From contig CM070517.1 of assembly GCA_036346375.1 (NCBI GenBank), positions 45,046,200 to 45,110,199 of the forward strand: a stretch of DNA of 64,000 nt, given 5' to 3'. The notes beneath the pieces were generated by a model. It was not told where the DNA came from, did no database searches, and worked only from the letters and a program-made list of their open reading frames with translations. Numbering within the stretch: position 1 is the first letter of the stretch; every line of letters begins with the position of its first letter. Below, one piece after another: positions 10,930 to 21,500 of the stretch. The stretch comes from Guadua angustifolia. Lineage: Eukaryota > Streptophyta > Magnoliopsida > Poales > Poaceae. A program made the position numbers and the translations under genes.

Positions 10930-13821
10930 ATGCATCCCACAGTAAATTTCCTCGTCGTCGCTGTAGCAGCCGCTACCTTTTCCTTCACCGGCCATGCGCA
11001 GGCGCCACTGCCACCGACCGGCGCCGCCTGCTTGCCGCCGGAACGGGACGCCCTCCTGGCCTTCAAGCAAGGCATCACCAGCGACACCGGAGGCATCCTC
11101 GCCTCGTGGCAGCAAGAAGGCCAAGACGACTGCTGCCGGTGGACAGGCGTCCGGTGCAGCAATCTGACCGGCCATGTCGTCGAGCTCGACCTTCACGACG
11201 AAGGTCTGGCCGGTGAGATAAGTCGTTCTTTGCTCTCCTTGCATCATCTGGAGTACCTTGATCTCAGCACGAATGGCCTCGAGGGGCCGACCGGACGTCT
11301 TCCAGAGTTTTTGGGTTCTTTGAAGAACTTGAGATATCTCAACCTTGGCGGTGTACCATTTTCTGGGGGAGTGCCTCCTCACCTTGGCAACCTCTCAAAG
11401 CTACACTATCTTGACCTATCAAGCTACTATGGCTACACACAACATATGTACTCCGCAGATCTATCGTGGTTAACACATCTACCCTCTCTAAGATACCTCA
11501 ACATGGGGTCAATAAACCTCAGCACAGTAGCTGATTGGCCTCATGTGGTGAACATGATTCCTTCTCTAATGTTTCTTGGCCTTTCTGATTGCTCGCTAAC
11601 AAGTGCGAACCAATCGCTCCCACGATTGAACCTTACGAAACTTGAGGAGCTTTTTCTCGACTCAAATAACTTTGACCACCCGGTTGAGTCTTGTTGGTTC
11701 TGGAACCTAACAAATCTCAAGCACCTCTACCTTGAGGGAACCGGTCTGTACGGTAACCTTCCAAATGTGCTGGGAGACATGATTTCACTCCAAGTTCTAG
11801 ATTTATCAGATAGTATTTTTTCTGGACCTGGAATGAGCATGACGACGGCAAACTTGAAGAGCCTATGCAACCTGAGGATCCTATACCTCCGTGCATCTCT
11901 CTCGTATGGAAACATAACGGATTTAATTGAGAGGTTGCCACAATGTTCGTCAAACAAATTGCAGGAGTTGCATCTGATGTCAAATCAACTGACAGGGATG
12001 CTACCAGATTTCATGGGGCACTTGACCAGTTTAGTTGTTCTTGACCTCATGGGGAACAACATTACTGGACCCCTGCCAGCATTTATAGGGCATTTTACAA
12101 ATTTAAGGACCCTCTCCCTCTCTGTCAACCACCTGACCGGACAGGTGCCATCTGAAATCGGTTTGCTCACTAGTTTGCCTAAGTTGGATCTAAGCCACAA
12201 TGACTTCGATGGTCTGATCACAGAAGAACACTTTGATGGTTTACAAAGCTTGGAGTACATAGACTTATCTAATAATCAATTGAAGATTGTGGTGGATTCA
12301 GAATGGCTACCTTCCTTTAGACTTCAAGAAGCATATTTTGCATCTTGCCAGATGGGTCCTCTGTTTCCTGCATGGCTTAAATGGCAAGTGGATATTACCC
12401 GGCTTGATATCTCGAGCACGGGTATAATTGATAGGATTCCAGATTGGTTCTGTAATTCCCTTTCAAATGTCACATTCTTGGACATGTCCAAGAATCAAAT
12501 CAGTGGTGGCTTGCCAACAAATATGGATATCATGTCATTGGAAGCACTCTATTCCAGTTCAAACAACCTAACTGGTCAAATACCTCCACTGCCAAGAAAC
12601 CTCACCACGTTGGACATCTCAAGGAACTCTTTATCAGGACCTCTGCCATCAAATTTTGGAGCTTCAAAGCTAGACTTTGTTATTTTATCTTCCAATAACT
12701 TGAGTGGTCATATTCCCATATCTATATGTGAATTGCCTATATACGCTTTGGCTTTGGGCAACAATCTTTTTGAAGGAGAACTTCCTCACTGTCTTGGGAA
12801 GAAAGGTTTGACGTTTCTATTGCTAAGTAACAATAGTTTCTATGGCAAGTTCCCACAATTTCTGCAAAACTGCACCGGTCTATCTTTTTTAGATCTGGCG
12901 TGGAATAGATTCACCGGAACATTGCCTGTTTGGATTGACAACTTAGTGGAACTACAGTTTCTACGACTGAGCCACAACATGTTTTATGGGCATATTCCGA
13001 ACAATATCACAAGTCTCCCAAAACTTTATCATTTCAATCTTGCAGCCAATGGGATATCAGGTGTCATACCTTCGCATCTATCAAATCTAACAATTATGAC
13101 AAAGAAATATATACTGCCTGATGGAGGCGTTGTTGCTGGGTTCCAAAATATAGTTGGTGAAATATCCACAGCCACCAAGGGCCAACAACTTAATTACCAA
13201 GGTACTGGTGTTTTGGAGATATTGAGCATTGACTTCTCATCCAACTATTTATCTGGTGAAATTCCAGAGGAAATAACATCTCTGGCTGGATTAGTAAATC
13301 TGAACTTATCTTTCAATCAATTGAATGGAGAAGTTCCCGAAAAGATTGGGGTCATGCAATCGTTGGAATCACTTGACCTCTCGAACAACAATCTTTCAGG
13401 AGAAATCCCATCGGGCTTATCAAATTTAACATATTTAAGCTTTCTGGACTTGTCCTACAATAATCTAACAGGAGGAATCCCATCAGGAGGTCAACTTGAC
13501 ACCCTCTACACGGAGCATCCGTCAATGTACAACGGCAATACTGGTCTTTGTGGGCCTCCTCTTCATTTGAATTGCCCAGGCAATAATACATCAAAGCATG
13601 GTGATCAAAAGAGCAGATACGAACATCATCTCTCTGAGCCAATGTTCTTTTACTTTGGACTTGGCATAGGATTTGTTGTTGGTCTCTGGGTGGTGTTTTG
13701 TGCCATCTTATTCAAGAAAGCATGGAGGATTGCTTATTTCCGCCTCTTCGACAAGCTGTACGACAAAACACATGTTTTTGTGGTGGTTACTTGGGCAAGA
13801 TTGACCAGAAAGGCAACGTAA
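10930..13821 (+). CDS. LRR receptor-like protein (RLP), intact
   Basis: A single-exon cell-surface receptor-like protein of 963 residues. It is of the Cf/EIX/HcrVf type, which in known cases perceives apoplastic ligands together with the SOBIR1 and BAK1 kinases. The start at 10930 (MHPT...) is chosen because it opens a signal peptide (residues 1 to about 25) and matches the start of the paralogue at 52658; an in-frame ATG at 10825 would hide the signal. Residues 34-80 are the LRRNT_2 cap (ERDALLAFKQGI, then CCRWTGVRCSN). About 25-30 extracellular LRRs follow, interrupted near residues 725-765 by a non-LRR island (TKKYILPDGG...TKGQQLNYQG). Next come a capping NTGLCGPPL motif, an acidic SEP segment, a transmembrane helix (about 905-928) and a 35-residue basic cytoplasmic tail without a kinase. 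N-glycosylation sites are frequent. The frame is open throughout, making it the only intact member of the local family. The ligand cannot be inferred. Confidence 0.95.
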   Translation: MHPTVNFLVVAVAAATFSFTGHAQAPLPPTGAACLPPERDALLAFKQGITSDTGGILASWQQEGQDDCCRWTGVRCSNLTGHVVELDLHDEGLAGEISRSLLSLHHLEYLDLSTNGLEGPTGRLPEFLGSLKNLRYLNLGGVPFSGGVPPHLGNLSKLHYLDLSSYYGYTQHMYSADLSWLTHLPSLRYLNMGSINLSTVADWPHVVNMIPSLMFLGLSDCSLTSANQSLPRLNLTKLEELFLDSNNFDHPVESCWFWNLTNLKHLYLEGTGLYGNLPNVLGDMISLQVLDLSDSIFSGPGMSMTTANLKSLCNLRILYLRASLSYGNITDLIERLPQCSSNKLQELHLMSNQLTGMLPDFMGHLTSLVVLDLMGNNITGPLPAFIGHFTNLRTLSLSVNHLTGQVPSEIGLLTSLPKLDLSHNDFDGLITEEHFDGLQSLEYIDLSNNQLKIVVDSEWLPSFRLQEAYFASCQMGPLFPAWLKWQVDITRLDISSTGIIDRIPDWFCNSLSNVTFLDMSKNQISGGLPTNMDIMSLEALYSSSNNLTGQIPPLPRNLTTLDISRNSLSGPLPSNFGASKLDFVILSSNNLSGHIPISICELPIYALALGNNLFEGELPHCLGKKGLTFLLLSNNSFYGKFPQFLQNCTGLSFLDLAWNRFTGTLPVWIDNLVELQFLRLSHNMFYGHIPNNITSLPKLYHFNLAANGISGVIPSHLSNLTIMTKKYILPDGGVVAGFQNIVGEISTATKGQQLNYQGTGVLEILSIDFSSNYLSGEIPEEITSLAGLVNLNLSFNQLNGEVPEKIGVMQSLESLDLSNNNLSGEIPSGLSNLTYLSFLDLSYNNLTGGIPSGGQLDTLYTEHPSMYNGNTGLCGPPLHLNCPGNNTSKHGDQKSRYEHHLSEPMFFYFGLGIGFVVGLWVVFCAILFKKAWRIAYFRLFDKLYDKTHVFVVVTWARLTRKAT

Positions 13822-14739
13822 CGTAAAGTAAGTACTGCTCCACAAAGCAACTAATGGTGATATATGCTTCTGCTACTAGAGTCGAGTGCCATGAATATAT
13901 AAGTGAAGGTGAAGAACAGAAGAAGCATTCAGCGAATTTGATTATGTTGTGTATCAAAGAATAAATGAATTTAAAATAATGAATGTTGTATAATGTTTTT
14001 TTATGCTTGTAAAGTTATTTATTTGTACTCGTCAGTCATGATGATCCAAAGGACTCGGTATTTTCTGTTCCAGTCCCTTTACTTCACGGAGTAATTCTTG
14101 GATTCCATTAACCGAAGGTATCAACCAGAATGTCCAGTTTGGAGCGATGACACACAAATTTCCTATTGCCTAGTAACTGGATTAGGAAGTTAACTGCATT
14201 TTCAGCAAAGCGTGTATATTATCCCCCTTTCACAAGAATAATACTTGCAGCGGTTAGTCAACTTCAGTCACCGACTCTATATATCTTGCTTTTACTGATG
14301 GAAAAAAGAACTCTGTCTTGTGTTTTTTCAATGCAAAAAGCAAAGAGAACTAGCTTTATGTCTTTATCCTATCCGGCTGTTCCACAAGAGATCTGGATGC
14401 TCACACGTCTGTCTCATCCATGCCCTAGTTAACGATCGTAGTGAGTTCCCATCAGGACCGATCGATGCATCTCTACTGAATTACCACAAGCTGGCCGCCG
14501 GTCGAGCTCAGCTCCATTCCACAAATACCTTCCTCAAGACTTTTTAGCGAAAATAGGTTTCATCAAGAAAATCTTGTGTTTCGATTTTTATTTATGAAAT
14601 TGCTACTAGCACTTGTATATGAGGCATATTTAACTTCCGTAGCCTTTAATCCAGGAAACAGACATGAATTCATGATTTTAACCCTACACAGGTTTTAACC
14701 ACTTTACCCATAGCAAACTAGACCGCAGTCAGAAACCCA
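13822..14739. other. 3' flank of RLP gene
   Basis: Contains the presumed 3' UTR (AATAAA-like aataaatg near 13961). It is otherwise AT-rich non-coding DNA with short chance frames. Confidence 0.4.
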
Positions 14740-14990
14740 AAATGTTTATCTCTACTCCAGTAATGTTTATCTCTACTCCAGTATTTGAATCTCCAACCCT
14801 AACCACCTACTAGTTGTACTCGATACCGATTCGATGGTACTATTACATGGGATGGCCAGTTGTACCACTTCTCGAAATCGGTGGTATTCATATACTCTGA
14901 ACACCTACCAGCTGTACTACAACACGAATCGATGGTACTAAGACATGGGGTGGCCAGTTGAACTCCTTTATAAAATCTGTAGGTACTCAT
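14740..14990. repeat. Short tandem duplications
   Basis: First, a 21-base unit (aatgtttatctctactccag plus t) occurs twice in tandem at 14740-14781. Second, a diverged unit of about 90-100 bases occurs twice at about 14805-14893 and 14902-14990. Each copy holds tcgatggtacta, followed by acatggg(a/g)tggccagttg. No gene is associated. Confidence 0.7.
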
Positions 14991-16418
14991 CTCATGGCTT
15001 TAAATATAGCGTCAAATAACCAACACTGATTATCATCCGTATCGCTCACTGGGCCTCTGGTGTATCCCAACTTCACACCTCTTACTTACCCAATGTAGAG
15101 ATCAAACACCATCATAGGATGACTTTTTCTGATCGTTTCCACACACTATGGTTGATACAATTTAATACGGCTCATTGCCCGAGTATAGTGGTTTTATCCA
15201 TATGTCATAACCTACATAGAGGGGCCCTCCGGCAATGCTCAAACATGGCACCCTCTACCCACCACATATTTACCTCACCCGACTACACTTATCGGGTGAG
15301 CCAAACAACATTTCCAAAATTTAGAACTGCATCGGCGGATTACCAACGTTCCAAACAACCCGATTTAGGTTTTCTTTAAAGCAATATTTTATCATGCATC
15401 GGTGATATCACATATACTCCAAATAATTTGCTGATATTTAATTAAATATGGTCATGGGATGCTTGCTTGGATTTTGATCAAAGTAAGCGTCTTCACCGAT
15501 TGATGTTGCATGGTCCAATTAAATTTAGTTCATGAAATTACATAAATGCCATATTTAGTGGCTGGTAAGTTTTTACATGTCTTAAGGTATCCAACCATTA
15601 TTTCTTAGTATTTCAAAATTTATAAATTTTACATTGCAATTTTTATGACTTTATTTGATTTTATTCCATCGCGCTTTAGTTAACGGTTTGATCGACTGAA
15701 ATTAACGTTTTTATTAGATTTCATCTGATTTGACTTATTTTAAATCCTGTACAGATATAGATAATAATTATTTTTAGCTGATTTACCAAAATTTCATATA
15801 TCTTGTTTTCTCTTTTCTTATTTTATTTTTCTGATCATTTATTACTTGCAGCTGTTTTACGTGATTTTTAGTGTATAAAATTACGTTGAGATTATTTTCT
15901 GCGGCTAGTTACCCAGTTTTACATGTTTTGAAATTTTTTCTATTTTTCTCTTTCTTTCTCTTCATTTTCTTTTTCTTCTTCTTTTTTCTTTTCCTTTCCT
16001 TTTCTTTTCCTCTCTTCCTTATCCGATCGGGCCAGCTCCTTCTCGCCTTCCTTTTCCCCATTTCTCAGCTCCTCTCTTTCCTCCCCGTTCCTTGCCCCTC
16101 CGGCACCGTCGTGCCTTCCCCACGCCCGGGCTTCCCCTGAGCTACCGCTTTGCCGGCCTACATTGACTCGCTGGACCACCGGGTCCGGCTTCTTGCACGC
16201 TTGCGCAAGCGCGCGGGCCGTGCCCGATCTCACCGCCGAGGCCACTGCTCTCGGCCTGTACCGGCCTTCCTCGCCAGGCCACTGGCCGCCCCGCCTCCTC
16301 ACGCCTCTACTCAGTCAGGCCAGGTTGCTTCCTCGCCTAGCCATGCCAGGCCGCCTAAGGCCTTCCGGCCCTCCCTTGTTGACTCGCACGACTGAGCCTA
16401 GCCATGTCGCCTTCAAGG
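14991..16418. other. Intergenic, with a pyrimidine-rich then GC-rich stretch
   Basis: 14991-15900 is AT-rich. 15935-16080 is an almost pure C/T tract on the plus strand. 16080-16418 is GC-rich with open but unrecognisable frames. The AT-rich to GC-rich transition resembles decayed gypsy LTR DNA, but this is only a guess. The solo LTR at 16419 has inserted into its right end. Confidence 0.35.
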
Positions 16419-17004
16419 TGTTAGTGTTAATCTTGTTGTTAGAATAATTCTACATGTTAGTAGTTAGGAAGTGTTGTGTATGCATGTGTGCTGCATCAGT
16501 AGCTTTTTTATGTGTTCTGTCTAGTAACTAGTTGCATGCATAGCGCTAGACTAGGTTCAAGGTTTGCATGCATGCATGCTGTACTGCTGTGAAGGAAGTG
16601 AGGTGCCGTGAAGGAAATGGTCAGCGTCAGCCGAGATTTTTCTAGCGCGCATACAGGCGGAAGAAATGGATCTCAGCACGTCTCCTTCATGCAGCGGCTG
16701 CGCACGTCTCTTGCATAGTTGCATGGACGTTTGGCCGAGTCTCCAGGGGATCGTGCATACATCACAGCGCGAGCGCAGCGGAAGTCTGGCTATATATTCT
16801 GTGTACGCGGTAGCTCAGAGAGTAGATGAGAATATCTAGGGTAGAAGAACGGTGCAATACTTGAGTCCGTTGTAATCTCAAGTTCGGTGCCTCCAAGAGT
16901 ATTACTCCTTGTATTCCTTCTAGAGTTAAGTACAAGAATACTAGTGTGTGTTCTCTGTGTACTCCGTCTAGCTCGTGTGTGTTAGATCTTGGGGATTTCC
17001 AACA
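16419..17004. mobile_element. Solo LTR (probable copia), TSD CAAGG
   Basis: A 586-bp sequence opens TGTTAGTGTTAATC and closes GATTTCCAACA, with perfect 5-bp duplications CAAGG at 16414-16418 and 17005-17009. No internal retroelement region adjoins it, so it is a solo LTR left by LTR-LTR recombination. The sharp duplication suggests a fairly recent insertion. Confidence 0.9.
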
Positions 17005-17029
17005 CAAGGAACTTCTACCTCTGGAGTCT

Positions 17030-17415
17030 GGACTCTGGAGAGGCGTCCGGTGCAGCAACCGGACGGACCGCCCATGTCGTTGAGATCCAACTTTGCGACG
17101 TGCGTACGGGTGATCATTCCCAAGAAACAACTTTGATCGGCCAGATAACTCCCATCTCTACTCTCTCTGGACCATCTGGTGCACCTCGACCTCAGCATGA
17201 ACTCCCTGGAGGCACCGACCGGCCATCTACCGGAGTTCTTGGGCTCTTTGTCGAGGTTGAGATATCTCAAACTTTCCGCACTCGACAGATATCCTGTGCC
17301 CTGTGGCTACCACATGTACCTGGACCTGGCCTAGAATATCTTAACCTCAATTACATAAGCCTCATTACCTCAGCACAGCAACCGACTGGCCTCATGTCCT
17401 GAACATGATTCCTTC
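17030..17415 (+). pseudogene. LRR-RLP N-terminal fragment
   Basis: Translates in shifting frames to WRGVRCSNRTDR (17040), LIGQITP (17130), GPTGHLPEFLGS-like (17215-17250) and a stretch ending in a NMIPS-like motif at 17403. These follow in order the first about 190 residues of the RLPs at 10930 and 52658. Frameshifts break it, and it stops abruptly at the F-box fragment. Confidence 0.8.
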
Positions 17416-17686
17416 CCACGGCGTCGTGGTAGAAGGTGGTCCAGTAGTCGGTCCTGTAGCTCCCCTCCTCGAGCGAGACGGTGTGGACGCTGCCGTAGAC
17501 GTTGCGCCACCGGCTGGACAGCACGGCCGCGCAGCCGGTCTCCTTGAGGGGGAAGGAGAGGTTGTGGCCCAGCACGTCGTCGGGCAGGTGGCTGAGGCGG
17601 TCCTCGCCTCCTGCAAGCTCGTCGGCGTGTGACTTGGGGTGGGAAGCCATCGATCGCGGTGGTCTCGATCGGATGGAACGATCCAC
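17416..17686 (-). pseudogene. F-box protein N-terminal fragment
   Basis: The minus-strand frame from 17686 contains DRLSHLPDDVLGHNLSF, then PLKETGCAAVLSSRWRNVYGSV. This is the F-box that binds SKP1 in SCF ubiquitin ligases, of the F-box/LRR/FBD class common in grasses. The start opens with about 35 residues before the F-box. The frame is cut after about 95 codons by RLP sequence in the opposite orientation, so it can encode only the F-box. Two small changes in the motif (GHNLSF, and a missing Leu) suggest decay. Confidence 0.75.
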
Positions 17687-17849
17687 CGATCTGGCCGCCT
17701 ACTATACATGGTTGGCTTCTGTAGGCCACGCTAGCGAATAATTATACGTATGGTTTCCACTCTTCCAGAAGCGGTGCGAGGGATACCCTAGCTCATAACA
17801 GATCGACATGGATGAGCGTTCACCGGGAAACTGCCGGTATATCGATCGG

Positions 17850-17965
17850 AAACATAGTTAGATTTCAATTTCTACCGCTAAGCCACAACAGGTTCCCTGG
17901 GAACATTCCAACAAGCAACACAAGCCTTGGATGCCTTCAGTATTTGGATATGGCGGAAAATAGTA
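17850..17965 (+). pseudogene. LRR-RLP internal fragment
   Basis: Reads FQFLPLSHNRFPGNIP, then LQYLDMAENS, corresponding to LRRs around residues 675-710 of the intact RLP. It has the same orientation as 17030-17415. The F-box piece therefore sits inside, or has replaced the middle of, one RLP relic. Confidence 0.65.
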
Positions 17966-18504
17966 CGTACATCTGGTTCATTCTGTGGTTGCGCAGTCCA
18001 TAGATCCTTAAATCCTGTATAGATCCTTGTTAACCTCATTTGCACATGCAAAGGGCAAAAAAGGCTACAGGAATTCACGAAGTTGAGATGTCAGTCTGAC
18101 AAAGAATGAGGGCACAGGTGGATGGCTGGATGCAAAGGGGTGGCCGGTTCCTGCAGTGCATTGATGTGAGTCGCATTGAAATTCCTTATAAACACTGTAC
18201 TTCAATTGAGTTCAGTGTGAATTTGTCTGAAAAGAAGTGCTTGCCAGATATTTCACTCCTGTGGTGTGCAGTAGTCGAAATGGAGTGCATTCACGACAGT
18301 AGCTAATAGCTTCAGTTTTGCAGTGACAGGCACGCGAGTCTGCGCGCTATGTATAATCTAACTCTTTAGACATTACAACAGCATTTGATAATGCCGCTTT
18401 CGTATGAGCCTTCTTTTGGTAGAGTATGAAACATAGAACACAGGGCATGCCATTCTAAACGCTCAAAACAGAAACTTCTCACGGCCCTCCTCGTTGCTAT
18501 AATG

Positions 18505-21500
18505 CTATTGGTGTGAAGTGTCTGTACCTCTCCTCCGCCATTGTTGCTTAGCAGGCTGGCCATGAGGATGTCTTCTCGAAGTGTGAGCTCGGTTTCTCCT
18601 TCGAGGGCCTGAATTGGTGTACTTGTTGGTGCTGGTGTTGTTCGTCAGGCTGGGTGGCTCCATTTCTAAGGTTGAAGTTGCGGTGCCTTCGCCGGAATCA
18701 ACGCTGTCTCTAGCAGCTGTAGTTGGCACGCTGGGAGGAAGAGAAACGTACATTCCAGGCTGTATGGCAAGGTCTTTTTTTGGTTCAATCAAACCATTTC
18801 GTTCTTGCTGCAGATTAAACAGTGACGCGAACTTTTCTCTCCTGGTGTTCTCTGATTCAGAATGGAGCAATTCCTTTTCATCTTCTCCCATGTCAATTGT
18901 TAGAGATGCCTACATGTGAAAGGCCAAAAATCAGTTACAACGGATCCCACTGAGGCGTAGCATATCTCTAAAGGGTATATTTGTTTGAAATACATAGTGG
19001 ATTGAGAATCATACAAGGGTACAAGGTGTATAACAAAACAAAAACTGGCCACTCCATAAAAATTTTCTGTAGCAAATCAGCCACCAATAATTACTAACTA
19101 GAAGATAATTCCAAGCAAGGATGACAAATATGATGGAGGGCATGGGATTTGGTCTCCAAATATCACGACCAAGATTTAATAAGTAATATAAAGTCAAATC
19201 AAACTGACAATGCCTGGAAATGCTGAAACGATTCACTTGTACTTGAGTCATATCTCATACATACCAATTGAGACGTATTTGTGCCTAACAGATCACGAAC
19301 ATGCTCAATATCTTTCTCATCAAACACTTTGCGGCAAACAGGACAAACTCCCTTGTGCTGATTTACATTATAACGGTTGTCTGAGCTGGACAAATCCAAT
19401 CCTTCAGAAGCATCAATAACTAGTAGCAACAGTTAAGATTAACAACATTAACATATGTAACCAATGAACAAAAATGTTAACTGCATGTATGGACGAATTT
19501 ACATTGTCAATAATTGGTCCCTTGAAAGTATCCCAATTAACATTGTCATCGAGAAATAAAGAATCTCAAAAATAGAGCAATCAGTGGATGTTTATAAATT
19601 GCATTTTTGCCCTTTAAGAAAATAACTTTGTCAAGGAAACAATGTGAAATTTGAATCATATATTCATACGTGAAGTGTCAACGCAAACAAAAGCTTACAA
19701 TTTCATATTTTCCAGGTGCAAAAGGGCTGAGGCTGAGAATGACTTCCGACACATGACAGGAATTTAGAGGGACTAGGATGATAGCATCAGTTGGGAGAAC
19801 ATAAAGGTAACATCTATGTCAAATCTGGCATGCTAATCTGGTTGCCAACATGTGTTGCCATTAAAATAGTAAACTTGGGTGCTGCATATTAAATAAAGAA
19901 CTTCATCACCCGAAACTTTGCTTCTTTACAATAGTAAGTCAGTAACATAATGCTACCAGAATGTAACTATCCTTATTTTCTCCGCATGAACTAGAACCTT
20001 AGTGCAATTCACAAAAGACAGCATATACTTGACTATGAATCAAGCAAAAAATGAATGAACAATATATATGGGCGCAAGATGAATATCCATCAACCTAACT
20101 GATCTTAGTAAGCAGCTTTAATTCAAAAGTGCATGAAACAGTTCTAGAAAAGATGCTCAAACAACATGAGATTTTAAAAGGGAAAAAACTCCTCACACCT
20201 CCAGTAACTGCTGTACTACTTGTATTAGAATTGACATCATCATATTGGAGCCATTCCCACCATCTCATTATGCAGTCACTGCATTGCGAAAATAATAAGC
20301 CACCACTGGAGAGAATAAATTACTTGCGCAAAAAGTCAACCATCAACCTGTGGAAGCAGTGGTAGCATGACATCAACTTCATAAATGGCAAAGCAGAACC
20401 ATCCTTATCCTCTGGGACTAAAGGATATAGACACAGTGGACAATCCCCTGCTGGATGATTCATATTTGAGAGGATCTCTCCAGCTTCCTGCATGTGAAGT
20501 TACTTAGATCATGTGAAAGAATGGAACCATTATCCAGCCTCTTAGACAACAATTGTTACCATGCACAGGAAGAAATTTTTGTTAACAAATTCCGCAATAC
20601 CCAATAGCAAGTAAATCTGGGGGCAAGTCGGAAATTCAACCCTGGTGTCATTTTTGCTCCGTTCGTCACTTAATACAATCAAATTAACCGACACATCATC
20701 TAATAGCGTTTCTCAACCAGAAAATATCATCTCATACTTTCCTAAAGATATCAACCTTCATAATTTGAAGAGCAGCAGAGCAGTTCACAAGTAGTTTGAT
20801 GGCATATATCTTATTCCCTTCCAATATGAATATTGAGTAAGCAATAAAGTGAATCAAGTCTAGCCATATATGATAGCACCTTGGGCACTGTGAAAAAAGA
20901 TACAAAAATTGATACTTACAACTAACATGTACCAAGTATGCAAAATGCTCTAGAGCATTATGAATTATGGTACATAACAAGTTTTGTTGAAGATAAGGAA
21001 TACCTCACACAATGTCACGAGCATCGGATAGTAGGAAAGCTCTTTAGCCTTGTTTTGGATGCTGGTAATAAGATATGCCTGTCGATTCTCATCAAGGCCC
21101 TTACTTTCCAAAGCATAAACATGAGGTGGTTCTTTTGGATACTACAAGTCCAATGCCATAAAAATTGAAATGTATTAACACTGAGGCAAAAATATAACCA
21201 GCTATGAACCATTTTGAACAAGGTGAATTTGCTAAGGAGACAATTTCTGGGAGAATAGCAGCATAAAAATGATGCCATAAAAGTAAAATTAAAAGCATGC
21301 TAGATATTAACATTTAGCCCTAACACAAACTTTGCAAATTGAAAGGTTTACAACATAGAATTATGCGTGAAATTTAGACTGGCAATAAACAAGTATCAGA
21401 AATATGATAATTTGTTTAGTGCTACATATCCTTCCTTCACATTACACCCATGTTGTTCTGAACTAAAATCACAAACATTAGAATACAGCTTCAAACATAT

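Noticed and set aside
15871..16447. Open frames in the pyrimidine-rich and GC-rich stretch as a gene
   Set aside because: Low-complexity composition explains them in several frames at once; no domain is visible.
20732..20980. 82-codon minus frame as an extra exon of the RNF25-like gene
   Set aside because: Exon 3 ends and exon 4 begins in matching phase and the protein reads TLCE/EAGEILSN, as in the family. Adding this frame would break the join.
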